Shown: piece after piece, positions 1 to 9,640 of the stretch
Position numbering within the stretch: position 1 is the first letter of the stretch
Layout of the letters: each line of letters starts with the position of its first letter
Assembly: GCF_030161375.1 (NCBI RefSeq)
Contig: NZ_BSSQ01000013.1
Location: 186,001-250,000, forward strand
DNA: 64,000 bases
DNA from: Paenibacillus glycanilyticus
GTDB lineage: Bacteria > Bacillota > Bacilli > Paenibacillales > Paenibacillaceae
Direction: 5' to 3'
Position numbers and translations under genes: made by a program
Notes under the pieces: model-generated
Told to the model about the DNA's origin: nothing
Databases searched by the model: none
Seen by the model: only the letters and a program-made list of their open reading frames with translations

Positions 1-39
1 CGGGGGATCGGGTACAAGGTTGAGGTGAAGGGCAAATGA
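1..39 (+). CDS. hssR: Response regulator, 3' end only (HssR-like)
   Basis: Only the last 12 codons and stop are inside the window (RGIGYKVEVKGK-stop). The ending is typical of an OmpR/PhoB winged-helix response regulator, whose last strand normally reads RGxGYxxE. The stop overlaps the ATG of the next gene (ATGA at 36-39), so the two are translationally coupled. The partner kinase and the transporter downstream resemble HssS and HrtBA, so this is most likely the heme-response regulator HssR. The family call rests on a few residues plus context. Confidence 0.7.
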   Translation, partial: RGIGYKVEVKGK

Positions 40-1421
40 AGTCGCTGTATGTTCGGGTAGTCCTCCTATCGATAGCCGTTATTCTGGTCAGCAGCATGCT
101 GGGATTTCTGGTGTCCAACCTGTATTACCATATGAAGCTTAAGTCGTATAACGACGAGAAGCTGGTGGGCATCGCCGAGCAGATGAAAAGCTTTATCGAG
201 GCGCAGCCTGCCGGCATGGACCGGTATTTGAACAATGCCGCTGCTCTTGGCTATGAGATTTATGTGACCGACGGGCATGGGGAGAAGCGATTTTACGGGC
301 GAAGCTTTCGGGAGCAGGATTTGGATGAGGAGGCCGCTCGGAAGGTGCTAGGCGGTGATGTGTATCACGGCGTCGCCCATTTTCCGAACAAGCCGTTTAT
401 TACCGGATTCTTCGATAATCGGTTAAGCAACACGGTTGGGGTACCCATTCAAACGGGAGGCCAGTCGTACGCTCTGTTTATGCGGCCGGATGTTCTGCTG
501 CAGTTCGGCGAGCTCCGCACGTTTTTTGCCTGGGTAGGATTAGCTACGGTTATTATAAGCCTGTTATTCTTTCTGGTCAGCACGCGTTACCTCGTCAAGC
601 CGATTACGAGATTAACCGAGGCGACCAAACGGATCGCGCAAGGGCACTACAATCTTCGTCTGCCTGCAAAAAGACGCGATGAAATCGGACAGCTTGCCGT
701 CCATTTCATGACGATGGGCAAGGAGCTCGAGCGCGTGGATCAGACGCGTCAGCAGTTCGTTTCGAACGTGTCGCATGAGATTCAGTCGCCGCTGACGTCC
801 ATTCAAGGTTTTGCCGCTATCTTGGGAGAGCAGGAGCTTTCGGGAGAGGAACGCAAGCATTACGCGGACATTATTGAAGCGGAGAGCCGCCATCTCTCTA
901 TTCTGAGCAAGCAGCTCTTGCTGCTGTCTTCGTTAGAACAAGGCGAAGAGGCGCTGAGCAAAAAGCCTTTTGCGTTGTATAAATCCATCCGCCAAGCCGC
1001 GCAGATGCTGCAGTGGCAGCTGGAAGAGAAGGAACTGCTGCTCAAGTTGTCGGTTCCGGACTCCATCACGATATATGGCGATGAGGTGCTGCTGCAGCAG
1101 GTCTGGATGAATCTGCTTGGCAATGCGGCCAAACATATTCCTGCGGGCAGAAGTATTGAAGTACGAGCAGAACAGCTGGCGTCCCGTATCGTTATTGTTG
1201 TCGAGGATACGGGGGATGGCATTGCGCCAGAGCATCTTCCCTATCTGTTTGACCGTTTTTACCGGGTGGACCGTGCCCGCGAGCGCGCTTCGGGAAGTAC
1301 GGGCCTGGGACTGGCCATCGTCAAAAGGATTGTACAGCTGCATGAAGGCAGCATTGAGGCAGAGAGCTCGCCTTCTGAAGGCACGCGATTTACCGTCACG
1401 CTTCCACTCTCCCAATTGTAA
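36..1421 (+). CDS. hssS: Heme-sensing-type sensor histidine kinase (HssS-like)
   Basis: Membrane histidine kinase of 461 residues. TM1 lies near residues 7-29 and TM2 near 162-183, enclosing an extracellular sensor of about 130 residues. A HAMP domain, a HisKA domain with phospho-acceptor His247 (VSHEIQSPLTS) and a HATPase domain (N box NLLGNAAKH, then DTGDGIAP and STGLGLAIVK) follow. From memory of the family, the sensor shares FYGxxFRE, TGFFDN-x-NTVG and FMRPD landmarks with staphylococcal HssS. It would phosphorylate the preceding regulator, which then induces hrtBA. The ATG is chosen for its overlap with the regulator stop. The H-box has EIQ where EIK/ELR is usual, which is unlikely to matter. 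Confidence 0.85.
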   Translation: MKSLYVRVVLLSIAVILVSSMLGFLVSNLYYHMKLKSYNDEKLVGIAEQMKSFIEAQPAGMDRYLNNAAALGYEIYVTDGHGEKRFYGRSFREQDLDEEAARKVLGGDVYHGVAHFPNKPFITGFFDNRLSNTVGVPIQTGGQSYALFMRPDVLLQFGELRTFFAWVGLATVIISLLFFLVSTRYLVKPITRLTEATKRIAQGHYNLRLPAKRRDEIGQLAVHFMTMGKELERVDQTRQQFVSNVSHEIQSPLTSIQGFAAILGEQELSGEERKHYADIIEAESRHLSILSKQLLLLSSLEQGEEALSKKPFALYKSIRQAAQMLQWQLEEKELLLKLSVPDSITIYGDEVLLQQVWMNLLGNAAKHIPAGRSIEVRAEQLASRIVIVVEDTGDGIAPEHLPYLFDRFYRVDRARERASGSTGLGLAIVKRIVQLHEGSIEAESSPSEGTRFTVTLPLSQL

Positions 1422-1427
1422 TCAACC

Positions 1428-1447
1428 GTTCATACGCCGTTCATTTT
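1428..1447 (+). promoter_or_regulatory. GTTCAT direct repeat, likely HssR-binding site
   Basis: Two copies, GTTCATAC at 1428 and GTTCATTTT at 1439, sit with an 11-bp period between the kinase stop and the hrtB start. The HssR target in staphylococci is a GTTCATATT direct repeat with the same spacing. A weak -10 (TAAACT near 1455) and the Shine-Dalgarno AAAGGAGG follow. The site suggests hrtBA has its own induced promoter even though it lies directly behind the kinase. Confidence 0.7.
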
Positions 1448-1486
1448 CGCTTCCTAAACTTGAGCCATCAAAAGGAGGGAAGCAAC

Positions 1487-2596
1487 ATGTATCTGGCTAT
1501 TCGGGAAATGAGATTTGCCAAAACGCGTTATTCGCTGATCGCTACGATTATGGTGCTCGTCGCTTTTCTGGTGCTGTTCGTCACCGGGCTTGCGCGAGGC
1601 CTCGCATACGACAATGCGGCATCGATTGCAAATATGAAGGCTACGCATTTTATGATGGGGAAGGATGCGGACCATCGTTTCACCCGCTCGGAAGTGGGGA
1701 CGCATGAGCTGGAGCAGGCGCAGTCGATCGTTGGCGAGCAAAATGCGCAACCTCTTGGCGTTCGAATGACAACCGTCACCGTAGAAGGGAAATCGTCCAA
1801 GCTAGATGTGACGCTGCTTGCCGTTAAGCCGGAAGGCTGGCTTACTCCATCCGCGGCGGAAGGAAGTTCGCTTGCGGAAGCGGGCGCCGGTTCCGTGCTT
1901 GTTGACAGCAAGCTGAAGGAGTCGGGGGTTCGAATCGGGACGGTCCTTGTGGATCAAGGCTCCGGCACGAAGTGGAAGGTTGGCGGGTTTGCGAGCCGGG
2001 AATCGTTCAGCCATTCTCCTGCCCTATTCATAAGTGAACAGGACTGGCAGCAGCTTCAGCGGGCTTCCGGGGCGGGAGACGGAGAAACATCTTACAGCGC
2101 TGTTGCCGTTAAAGCGGATAAACAACAGGCCGAGCGGCTAGCTGCGGAGATGCCGACTACCGAGATGGTGAAAAAGTCGGAGGCAGTCTCCGCGATCCCT
2201 GGTTATAAGGAAGAGCAGGGTTCGCTTTTGATGATGATCGTATTTCTGTTTGTTATTTCGGCTTTTGTGCTCGCGGTATTCTTTTACGTCATTACGATTC
2301 AAAAGAGCAGCCAATTCGGCATTCTGAAGGCGATTGGCACGCGTACGGCTTACTTGGCCTTTAGTGTTGCGTTGCAGGTGCTTCTCTTGTGCGCTGGCAG
2401 TTTGGCCATCGGCGTGCTGCTCGTACAAGGGTTGGCTGCGGTATTGCCAAGCGGCATGCCATTCCTGCTTCCCGGCTCTACGTTGACGCTCACAAGCGGA
2501 GCTTTTATCGCGATGTCGCTTGCGGGATCCTTGTTGTCCGTATGGAAAGTGAGCAGAATCGATGCTTTGGATGCGATCGGGAGGGCTGGAGCATGA
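1487..2596 (+). CDS. hrtB: HrtB-like ABC transporter permease
   Basis: FtsX/MacB-type permease of 369 residues: one N-terminal TM (about 13-38), a large extracellular domain, then three C-terminal TMs (about 248-272, 290-320, 330-355). The stretch FYVITIQKSSQFGILKAIG is characteristic of HrtB, the membrane half of the heme-efflux or heme-protection pump. The ATG at 1487 is preferred because AAAGGAGG lies 8-9 bases upstream. Its stop overlaps the ATPase start (ATGA at 2593-2596). With the kinase, regulator and GTTCAT repeat it forms a complete HssRS-HrtBA-like module. Heme as the signal is inferred. Confidence 0.82.
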   Translation: MYLAIREMRFAKTRYSLIATIMVLVAFLVLFVTGLARGLAYDNAASIANMKATHFMMGKDADHRFTRSEVGTHELEQAQSIVGEQNAQPLGVRMTTVTVEGKSSKLDVTLLAVKPEGWLTPSAAEGSSLAEAGAGSVLVDSKLKESGVRIGTVLVDQGSGTKWKVGGFASRESFSHSPALFISEQDWQQLQRASGAGDGETSYSAVAVKADKQQAERLAAEMPTTEMVKKSEAVSAIPGYKEEQGSLLMMIVFLFVISAFVLAVFFYVITIQKSSQFGILKAIGTRTAYLAFSVALQVLLLCAGSLAIGVLLVQGLAAVLPSGMPFLLPGSTLTLTSGAFIAMSLAGSLLSVWKVSRIDALDAIGRAGA

Positions 2597-3270
2597 GACA
2601 ACGAATCGAATTGCGAGATATTACGCGGGTATTTGAGGATGGCGGGACACAGCGCACCGTTCTCGATAAATTGAATTTAAGCGTGGCGGAAGGAGAGCTG
2701 GTTGCCGTAATGGGACCATCCGGTTCCGGGAAAAGCACGTTTTTATCCATAGCGGGAGCGCTTCTGGAACCAACAAGCGGAGATGTGCTGCTCGATGGGA
2801 AATCGATTACTGGCAAAAGCCAGCAGGAGCTGTCGGACATGAGGCTGCATAAGCTTGGATTTATTTTTCAAAGCGCTAATCTGATTCCGTATTTGAAGGT
2901 AGAAGAGCAGCTGTTGTTCGTGGCGAAGCAGGGAGGTTTGGACAAATCGCAGGCAAGGGAAAGGGCTAAAGGGCTTCTTGAGAAGCTAGGTCTCGCCCAT
3001 CGCCGCAGCGCTTATCCCGACAAGCTGTCCGGCGGAGAACGCCAACGCGTTGCTATTGCCAGAGCGCTCATGAACGATCCCGCGGTTCTACTCGCAGACG
3101 AGCCGACGGCAAGTCTTGACGCCAGCCGGGGGATGGACGTGGTGCGCATGATTGCCGGCGAAGCCAAGGAGCAAGGAAAAGCCGCCGTAATGGTCACCCA
3201 CGATGAACGCGTTCTTCCGCTATGCGACCGGGTGCTGTATTTGGAGGAAGGGCGTTTGGTGCAAAGATGA
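2593..3270 (+). CDS. hrtA: HrtA-like ABC transporter ATPase
   Basis: ABC ATPase of 225 residues from the LolD/MacB subfamily that pairs with FtsX-type permeases. Visible motifs are Walker A GPSGSGKST (about residues 37-45), a Q-loop in IFQSANLIPYLKVEEQL, signature LSGGERQR, Walker B VLLADEPTASLD and a switch His in MVTHDERV. It energises the HrtB permease with which its start codon overlaps. A weak poly-T-free region follows and I see no clear terminator. Confidence 0.85.
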   Translation: MRQRIELRDITRVFEDGGTQRTVLDKLNLSVAEGELVAVMGPSGSGKSTFLSIAGALLEPTSGDVLLDGKSITGKSQQELSDMRLHKLGFIFQSANLIPYLKVEEQLLFVAKQGGLDKSQARERAKGLLEKLGLAHRRSAYPDKLSGGERQRVAIARALMNDPAVLLADEPTASLDASRGMDVVRMIAGEAKEQGKAAVMVTHDERVLPLCDRVLYLEEGRLVQR

Positions 3271-3344
3271 GCGATTTGGCTAGGTGCTAACTGTACGATG
3301 CGTGACGTGGAATTTTGAATGCAAAGCACGGGGTGCGGCTCGAA

Positions 3345-3782
3345 ATGAAATTGGAGATGATTAGCACCATGATAGACGACAAGTTGGACAAAAGAAAAAT
3401 ACGCCGGTTAAAAAGAAGAGCTGCTTCTAGAGCGAACTATATATCCGTTCAGCTTGCTCCGGAAGAAGGCGCAGTGATTATGGATGCCATCTTTACTCAT
3501 GTCAAAGAAAACCGCCACAAACCTCGAATGAAATTATGTATGGTTAGCAGGGATCAAGGGAGGACTTGGACGGAAGAGTGGGTGGACGGAGCTGTAACCG
3601 ACCCCCAATTATCTGTTTTGAAGCCAGGGGATCTAGTCAGAGATAAGGAAAAGGAATTTACTTACGAGGTTGTTACTAATGAAGGCGAACGTAAAATAAC
3701 TGGCCCCTTCCAAGACGATCCGAATTCTCCGTTTTACTTACCGGAAGGTCATTTATTTCGGATTGCCTTGCCGCTTGATTAA
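3345..3782 (+). CDS. Hypothetical protein
   Basis: A 145-residue soluble protein I do not recognise. The N-terminal third is rich in Lys and Arg (DKLDKRKIRRLKRRAASR), and the rest is mixed beta-like sequence ending in PEGHLFRIALPLD. Start choice is uncertain: ATGs lie at 3345, 3357 and 3369 and a TTG at 3315, with only weak Shine-Dalgarno matches (GGGG about 11 bases before 3345, GGAG 12 before 3369). It is AT-richer than its neighbours. No predicted membrane segment. Its position after hrtA is probably incidental. Confidence 0.6.
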   Translation: MKLEMISTMIDDKLDKRKIRRLKRRAASRANYISVQLAPEEGAVIMDAIFTHVKENRHKPRMKLCMVSRDQGRTWTEEWVDGAVTDPQLSVLKPGDLVRDKEKEFTYEVVTNEGERKITGPFQDDPNSPFYLPEGHLFRIALPLD

Positions 3783-3856
3783 GATGAACTTTTTCGCTAT
3801 TGCGCTCGTTCCATTCTGTATGGTAATTTCTGAGAATGGGAAGGGGCGTTATATAT

Positions 3857-5564
<1,708 letters not shown>

Positions 5565-5595
5565 CGATGGATTCATGACGAGGAGGAACATGAGA

Positions 5596-7788
5596 ATGGC
5601 TATTTTTTATAATGAGGAATCGCGTTTATTTCATCTGCAATCGAAAAACACGAGCTACGCGTTTAAAATCCTGAAGCAAGGTTATCCCGCTCATATTTAT
5701 TGGGGCAAAAAGGTAAGAGGCCTGCAGCTGGACCGTCTTCTTCAAATTAAAGAAAGAGCGTCCTTCAGCCCTAACCCGGACCAGAATCAACTGGATCTGT
5801 CGCTGGACGCGCTTCCGCAGGAGTACCCATCCTATGGCGCAACCGACTTCCGTTCGCCGGCTTACCAAGTGAAGCTGCCAAACGGCTCGACGATTCTGGA
5901 ATTGACTTATCATTCCCATGAAATCTTTAACGGCAAAAAGAAACTCGAAGGCCTTCCGGCGGTCTATGTCGAGTCCGATTCGGAAGCGCAGACGCTTGAG
6001 CTTACGCTGAAGGATGATCTGACTGGCCTTACGGCGGTCTTGTCATATACCGTCTTCGAAGAACTTGATGCCATTACCCGTTCCGTGAAGTTCATTAATG
6101 CAGGCGAGATGACGCTGGATCTTCAACGCGCGCTTAGCATGAGCGTGGATTTTGTCCATGACCGGTTCGAAATGCTCCAATTGTCCGGCGCATGGGCGCG
6201 CGAGCGTTATGTGCATAAGCGCAAGCTTGTGCCAGGCATGCAGTCCGTTGAGAGCCGCCGCGGTTCCTCCAGCCATATGCAGAATCCGTTCCTCGCGCTG
6301 CTCTCCGATGGCGCTACCGAGGAGACAGGCGATGTTTACGGCGTTAACCTTGTGTACAGCGGCAGCTTTGTCGCGGGCGTAGAAGTCGATCAATACCATT
6401 CGTCGCGCCTCTTTATCGGCATCAATCCATTTGATTTCAACTGGAAGCTCGAAGCCGGAGCAGAGTTCCAAACGCCGGAAGCGGTTATGGTCTTCTCGCC
6501 GGAAGGGCTTGGCGGCATGTCCCGCATTTATCATGAGCTTTACCGTACTCGACTCGTTCGCGGCGAGTTCCGCGACAAGACTCGTCCTATTCTCGTGAAC
6601 AACTGGGAAGCGACGTATTTCAACTTCAACGCGGAGAAGATCGAAGCGATTGCGACGGCGGGCAAAGAGCTTGGCATCGAAATGTTCGTGCTGGACGATG
6701 GTTGGTTCGGCAAACGCAATGCCGATACGACTTCGCTTGGCGACTGGTTTGTTGACAAGAACAAGCTTCCGAACGGACTTGAAGATCTCGTAGACCGGGT
6801 AAAACGCCTCGACATGCAGTTTGGTCTCTGGTTCGAACCGGAAATGGTATCGCCGGAGAGCGAGCTGTACAAAGCGCATCCGGACTGGTGTCTCCATGTG
6901 GAAGGCCGCCGCAGATCGCAAGGCCGCAACCAGCTTATTCTCGATTACTCCCGCCAAGACGTTCGGGATTATATCGTGAAGACGGTATCGGATATTTTGT
7001 CGAGCGCTCCTATTACTTATGTGAAATGGGACATGAACCGCAACATGACGGAAATCGGTTCGGCTCTTCTTCCTGCTGACCGCCAACGCGAGACGGCTCA
7101 CCGCTACATGCTTGGCCTGTATGAAGTGCTGGAGAAAATTACGTCTTCGTTCCCACATATCCTGTTCGAGAGCTGCTCGGGCGGCGGCGGACGTTTTGAT
7201 CCGGGTATGCTGTATTACATGCCGCAAACTTGGACCAGCGATAATACCGATGCGGTATCCCGTCTGAAAATCCAATACGGCACAAGCATCGTATATCCAA
7301 TCAGCACAATGGGCGCCCACGTATCGGCGATCCCGAACCATCAGGTTGGCCGCAAGGCTTCTCTTGAAACCCGCGGCAACGTGGCGTTGTCCGGCAACTT
7401 CGGCTATGAGCTGGACTTGACCGTCTTTACCGAAGAAGAGAAGGAAGCGGTGAAGGAGCAAGTTGCCTTGTACAAAGAGGTGCGTCCTCTCGTTCAATTC
7501 GGCGACTTCTACCGCCTGCTCAGCCCGTTTGAGGGCAACGAGACGGCTTGGATGTTCGTATCGAAAGACAAGAGCGAAGCGTTTGTCGTATACGTATCCG
7601 TCCTCCAAGAGGCGAATCCGAAGCTGGACCGTTTCCGTCTGAAAGGCCTTGATCCGAATCAAGATTATGAACTGGTTGGCGAAGAAGGAGCATACGGCGG
7701 CGACGAGCTGATGAACGCAGGTTTGCAAGCACCGTTGTTCCATGGCGATTATGCGAGCAAAGTGTTCCGTTTCCGCACGGTAAAATAA
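5596..7788 (+). CDS. Alpha-galactosidase, GH36
   Basis: A 730-residue cytoplasmic glycoside hydrolase that releases terminal alpha-1,6-galactose from melibiose or raffinose-type sugars. It has the family's N-terminal beta-sandwich, the TIM barrel and the C-terminal domain. Asp479 in YVKWDMNRN is the expected nucleophile and Asp549 in TWTSDNTD the acid/base; SCSGGGGRFD is also typical. Length matches bacterial GH36 enzymes of about 730 residues. The ATG at 5596 is chosen over 5590 because AGGAGG (5581) is 9 rather than 3 bases away. No signal peptide. It forms an operon with the LacI gene and ends in a strong terminator. Confidence 0.93.
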   Translation: MAIFYNEESRLFHLQSKNTSYAFKILKQGYPAHIYWGKKVRGLQLDRLLQIKERASFSPNPDQNQLDLSLDALPQEYPSYGATDFRSPAYQVKLPNGSTILELTYHSHEIFNGKKKLEGLPAVYVESDSEAQTLELTLKDDLTGLTAVLSYTVFEELDAITRSVKFINAGEMTLDLQRALSMSVDFVHDRFEMLQLSGAWARERYVHKRKLVPGMQSVESRRGSSSHMQNPFLALLSDGATEETGDVYGVNLVYSGSFVAGVEVDQYHSSRLFIGINPFDFNWKLEAGAEFQTPEAVMVFSPEGLGGMSRIYHELYRTRLVRGEFRDKTRPILVNNWEATYFNFNAEKIEAIATAGKELGIEMFVLDDGWFGKRNADTTSLGDWFVDKNKLPNGLEDLVDRVKRLDMQFGLWFEPEMVSPESELYKAHPDWCLHVEGRRRSQGRNQLILDYSRQDVRDYIVKTVSDILSSAPITYVKWDMNRNMTEIGSALLPADRQRETAHRYMLGLYEVLEKITSSFPHILFESCSGGGGRFDPGMLYYMPQTWTSDNTDAVSRLKIQYGTSIVYPISTMGAHVSAIPNHQVGRKASLETRGNVALSGNFGYELDLTVFTEEEKEAVKEQVALYKEVRPLVQFGDFYRLLSPFEGNETAWMFVSKDKSEAFVVYVSVLQEANPKLDRFRLKGLDPNQDYELVGEEGAYGGDELMNAGLQAPLFHGDYASKVFRFRTVK

Positions 7789-7798
7789 AGCTTATAAA

Positions 7799-7836
7799 GA
7801 TCCTGAAGGGGCGAAAGTCCCTTCGGGATCTTTTTA
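7799..7836 (+). terminator. Rho-independent terminator
   Basis: AGATCCTGAAGGG and CCCTTCGGGATCT arms around a GCGAAAGT loop, followed by TTTTT. Ends the LacI/alpha-galactosidase operon. Confidence 0.9.
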
Positions 7837-7934
7837 ATTAAGAGTTTGTATAAATTTTACTAATTAACATATTTATAGACCGGATCTTGAGTACAATGGA
7901 AGGGAGAATATACAGTTGAAGGAGGTTCGACGAG

Positions 7935-8540
7935 GTGAACATCCGCAGTTATTCGCTGGACCGCATTATGAACGTTAAAGGCCTTGCTGCTCTGCTGATT
8001 GCTTTCATGTTGACTCCTTTAATCATTACCTTTCATGCCGTTTTGCAGCAGCGGTATTCCCAATCGGTTATCGAAGATCATATTTTCTCGGAGAAAGGTT
8101 ACCGAATAACGAGCCAGCAGCAGTCGGTCAAGCTGGATTTCCGAATTGATTCGGCGTACATACCTAAGAAGCAAGGCGATGTGTTTCGGCTGCACAAGCT
8201 CATTTACAGTCGCAATCATACGAAAATCTATCTGGAGACGGTTGCCTGGTACAATCCGCCTCAGAATTCGGACAATATTTATGTGGAGTTGAAGTTTGAT
8301 CCTACCTATTTGTACGGTAAAGGCAGCTTTGTGACTAGCGCCATTATTAATAATGATCATTCATTCGGCAACGTGATGTTTATGCCGGATTATTATGCCG
8401 ACGACGGAAGCGTGCTGCCGATTAATGACGGTGGCGGCAGAAGCGAAGTTTTTATTCCGGTGGAGCAGCTTGCGGAGCTGGATGGAGGCTTAACGCTGAA
8501 GTTTGAAGGATTTAATCTGGTGAAATACGAGCGGGCGTAA
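7935..8540 (+). CDS. Hypothetical membrane-anchored protein
   Basis: A 201-residue protein with an N-terminal membrane segment (GLAALLIAFMLTPLIITFHAV, about residues 16-36) and an exported beta-rich remainder ending in KFEGFNLVKYERA. The GTG start has GGAGG 9 bases upstream. No known domain is recognised. It stands alone between two terminators, with an AT-rich upstream region (about 7845-7880). It may be a divergent relative of the 179-residue protein at 3857-4396, which has the same anchor-plus-sheet plan. Confidence 0.65.
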   Translation: MNIRSYSLDRIMNVKGLAALLIAFMLTPLIITFHAVLQQRYSQSVIEDHIFSEKGYRITSQQQSVKLDFRIDSAYIPKKQGDVFRLHKLIYSRNHTKIYLETVAWYNPPQNSDNIYVELKFDPTYLYGKGSFVTSAIINNDHSFGNVMFMPDYYADDGSVLPINDGGGRSEVFIPVEQLAELDGGLTLKFEGFNLVKYERA

Positions 8541-8622
8541 CGGGAGTAGCCTAGCGCGCGGTTGGTGCAGACAGACGTTGTACGGAATACAGCCTATTTA
8601 ACCTAAAGAGCTAGTTTGAGGG

Positions 8623-8651
8623 AAAATCCTGCATCATATGCAGGATTTTCG
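8623..8651. terminator. Bidirectional terminator
   Basis: A 27-base palindrome AAAATCCTGCAT-CAT-ATGCAGGATTTT. It separates the convergent genes ending at 8540 (+) and 8669 (-), with T runs on both strands. Confidence 0.75.
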
Positions 8652-8668
8652 TCGTTCCAATCATCCCC

Positions 8669-9517
8669 TCATTGAAACTTCTTCTTATACTCGCTTGGCG
8701 GAATGCCAACCGTGCTGCGGAAGATCCGGCTGAAATATAGCGGATTATCGTAGCCGACAACCGCCGCGACCTCTTTGACATGGAGCGAGGACTCCGACAG
8801 CAGCTTTTTCGCTTCGTTCATCCGAATCTCGGTAATATATTTCATCGGCGTCATGCCGGTCACTTCCTTGAATTTATGAATGAACCGGAATACGCTCAAG
8901 GAGCATTCGGCGGCCAGCTCGGAGATGCTGAGGTTATCGCTATATTTCTCATGGATGTAAGCAATCATCTGATTAATATCGGGATGCCGGCCTTGCGCCC
9001 CCGGTTCATCACCCGTTTGCAGCCTTCTGCCAAGCAAGGCAATCATCTCTAACAGATAAGCAGTCACCAATTGTCCGGCAAGCGGCCGGTGGCTGTTCAG
9101 CTCTTGGATCATTTTTTTGAACAAAACAACAACTTCCTCCATAACCCCAACGGTATAAACGGACTGCTCGAGAAGGCCGGACTGCCGCAGCAATTCATAA
9201 GCGCCGTAACCGGTAAAATGAATCCAATACACTTCCGTGCCATCCTCGGCATAATAGCTATATTGCTGCGGCTGCCCAGGCGCGTAGATCACCAAACTCC
9301 CGCTTGCCACCTCTACCGTCTCGTCCTGAAAGCGAAAATAGCCTTTTCCGCCCGTTATATAAATCAGCTGAAAATCTACCCGTCCATGCTCGCGATTGCG
9401 CGACAAGCTTCTTGTCTGGAGCCTTTGGTAGCCGCACCAGTTGACGGCCAGGAATTGCTCCGTATTCTCAATGCCGTGTTCCTGCCAGCCATGGGCATCC
9501 CCGGATATACTGATCAC
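8669..9517 (-). CDS. AraC-family regulator with cupin sensor domain
   Basis: About 282 residues: an N-terminal AraC-type cupin that binds a sugar (YITGGKGYFRF, YAPGQPQQY) and two C-terminal helix-turn-helices (NLSISELAAECSLSVFRFIHKFKEVTG and the VKEVAAVVGYDNPLYFSRIFR motif). I place the start at GTG 9517, which has GGGAG 9 bases upstream. A TTG at 9559 is in frame and adds 14 residues but lacks a ribosome site. It is divergent from the GH2/GH172 pair and probably activates it. The two starts leave room for a shared control region at about 9560-9640. Confidence 0.87.
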   Translation of the reverse strand: MISISGDAHGWQEHGIENTEQFLAVNWCGYQRLQTRSLSRNREHGRVDFQLIYITGGKGYFRFQDETVEVASGSLVIYAPGQPQQYSYYAEDGTEVYWIHFTGYGAYELLRQSGLLEQSVYTVGVMEEVVVLFKKMIQELNSHRPLAGQLVTAYLLEMIALLGRRLQTGDEPGAQGRHPDINQMIAYIHEKYSDNLSISELAAECSLSVFRFIHKFKEVTGMTPMKYITEIRMNEAKKLLSESSLHVKEVAAVVGYDNPLYFSRIFRSTVGIPPSEYKKKFQ

Positions 9518-9581
9518 AAGCTCACGCTCCCGCAACAATTTTGTGTATGTTTCCAGCAATTTGATTCATTCTATATTCCCT

Positions 9582-9597
9582 ATTATAGCTCTATAAT
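9582..9597. promoter_or_regulatory. Face-to-face -10 palindrome in the AraC/GH2 intergenic region
   Basis: A perfect palindrome ATTATAG-CT-CTATAAT carries a TATAAT hexamer on each strand, so the divergent transcripts would start from overlapping promoters. Neither strand has a good -35, as expected for activator-dependent promoters. Confidence 0.5.
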
Positions 9598-9640
9598 CTA
9601 GGTGAATCGCAACTATTGGGAATGCGGAAGGGGTAAGCAG

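Noticed and set aside
6043..7743. 566-residue minus-strand frame opposite the alpha-galactosidase
   Set aside because: Antisense shadow of a strongly supported GH36 gene; composition is unlike a real protein.
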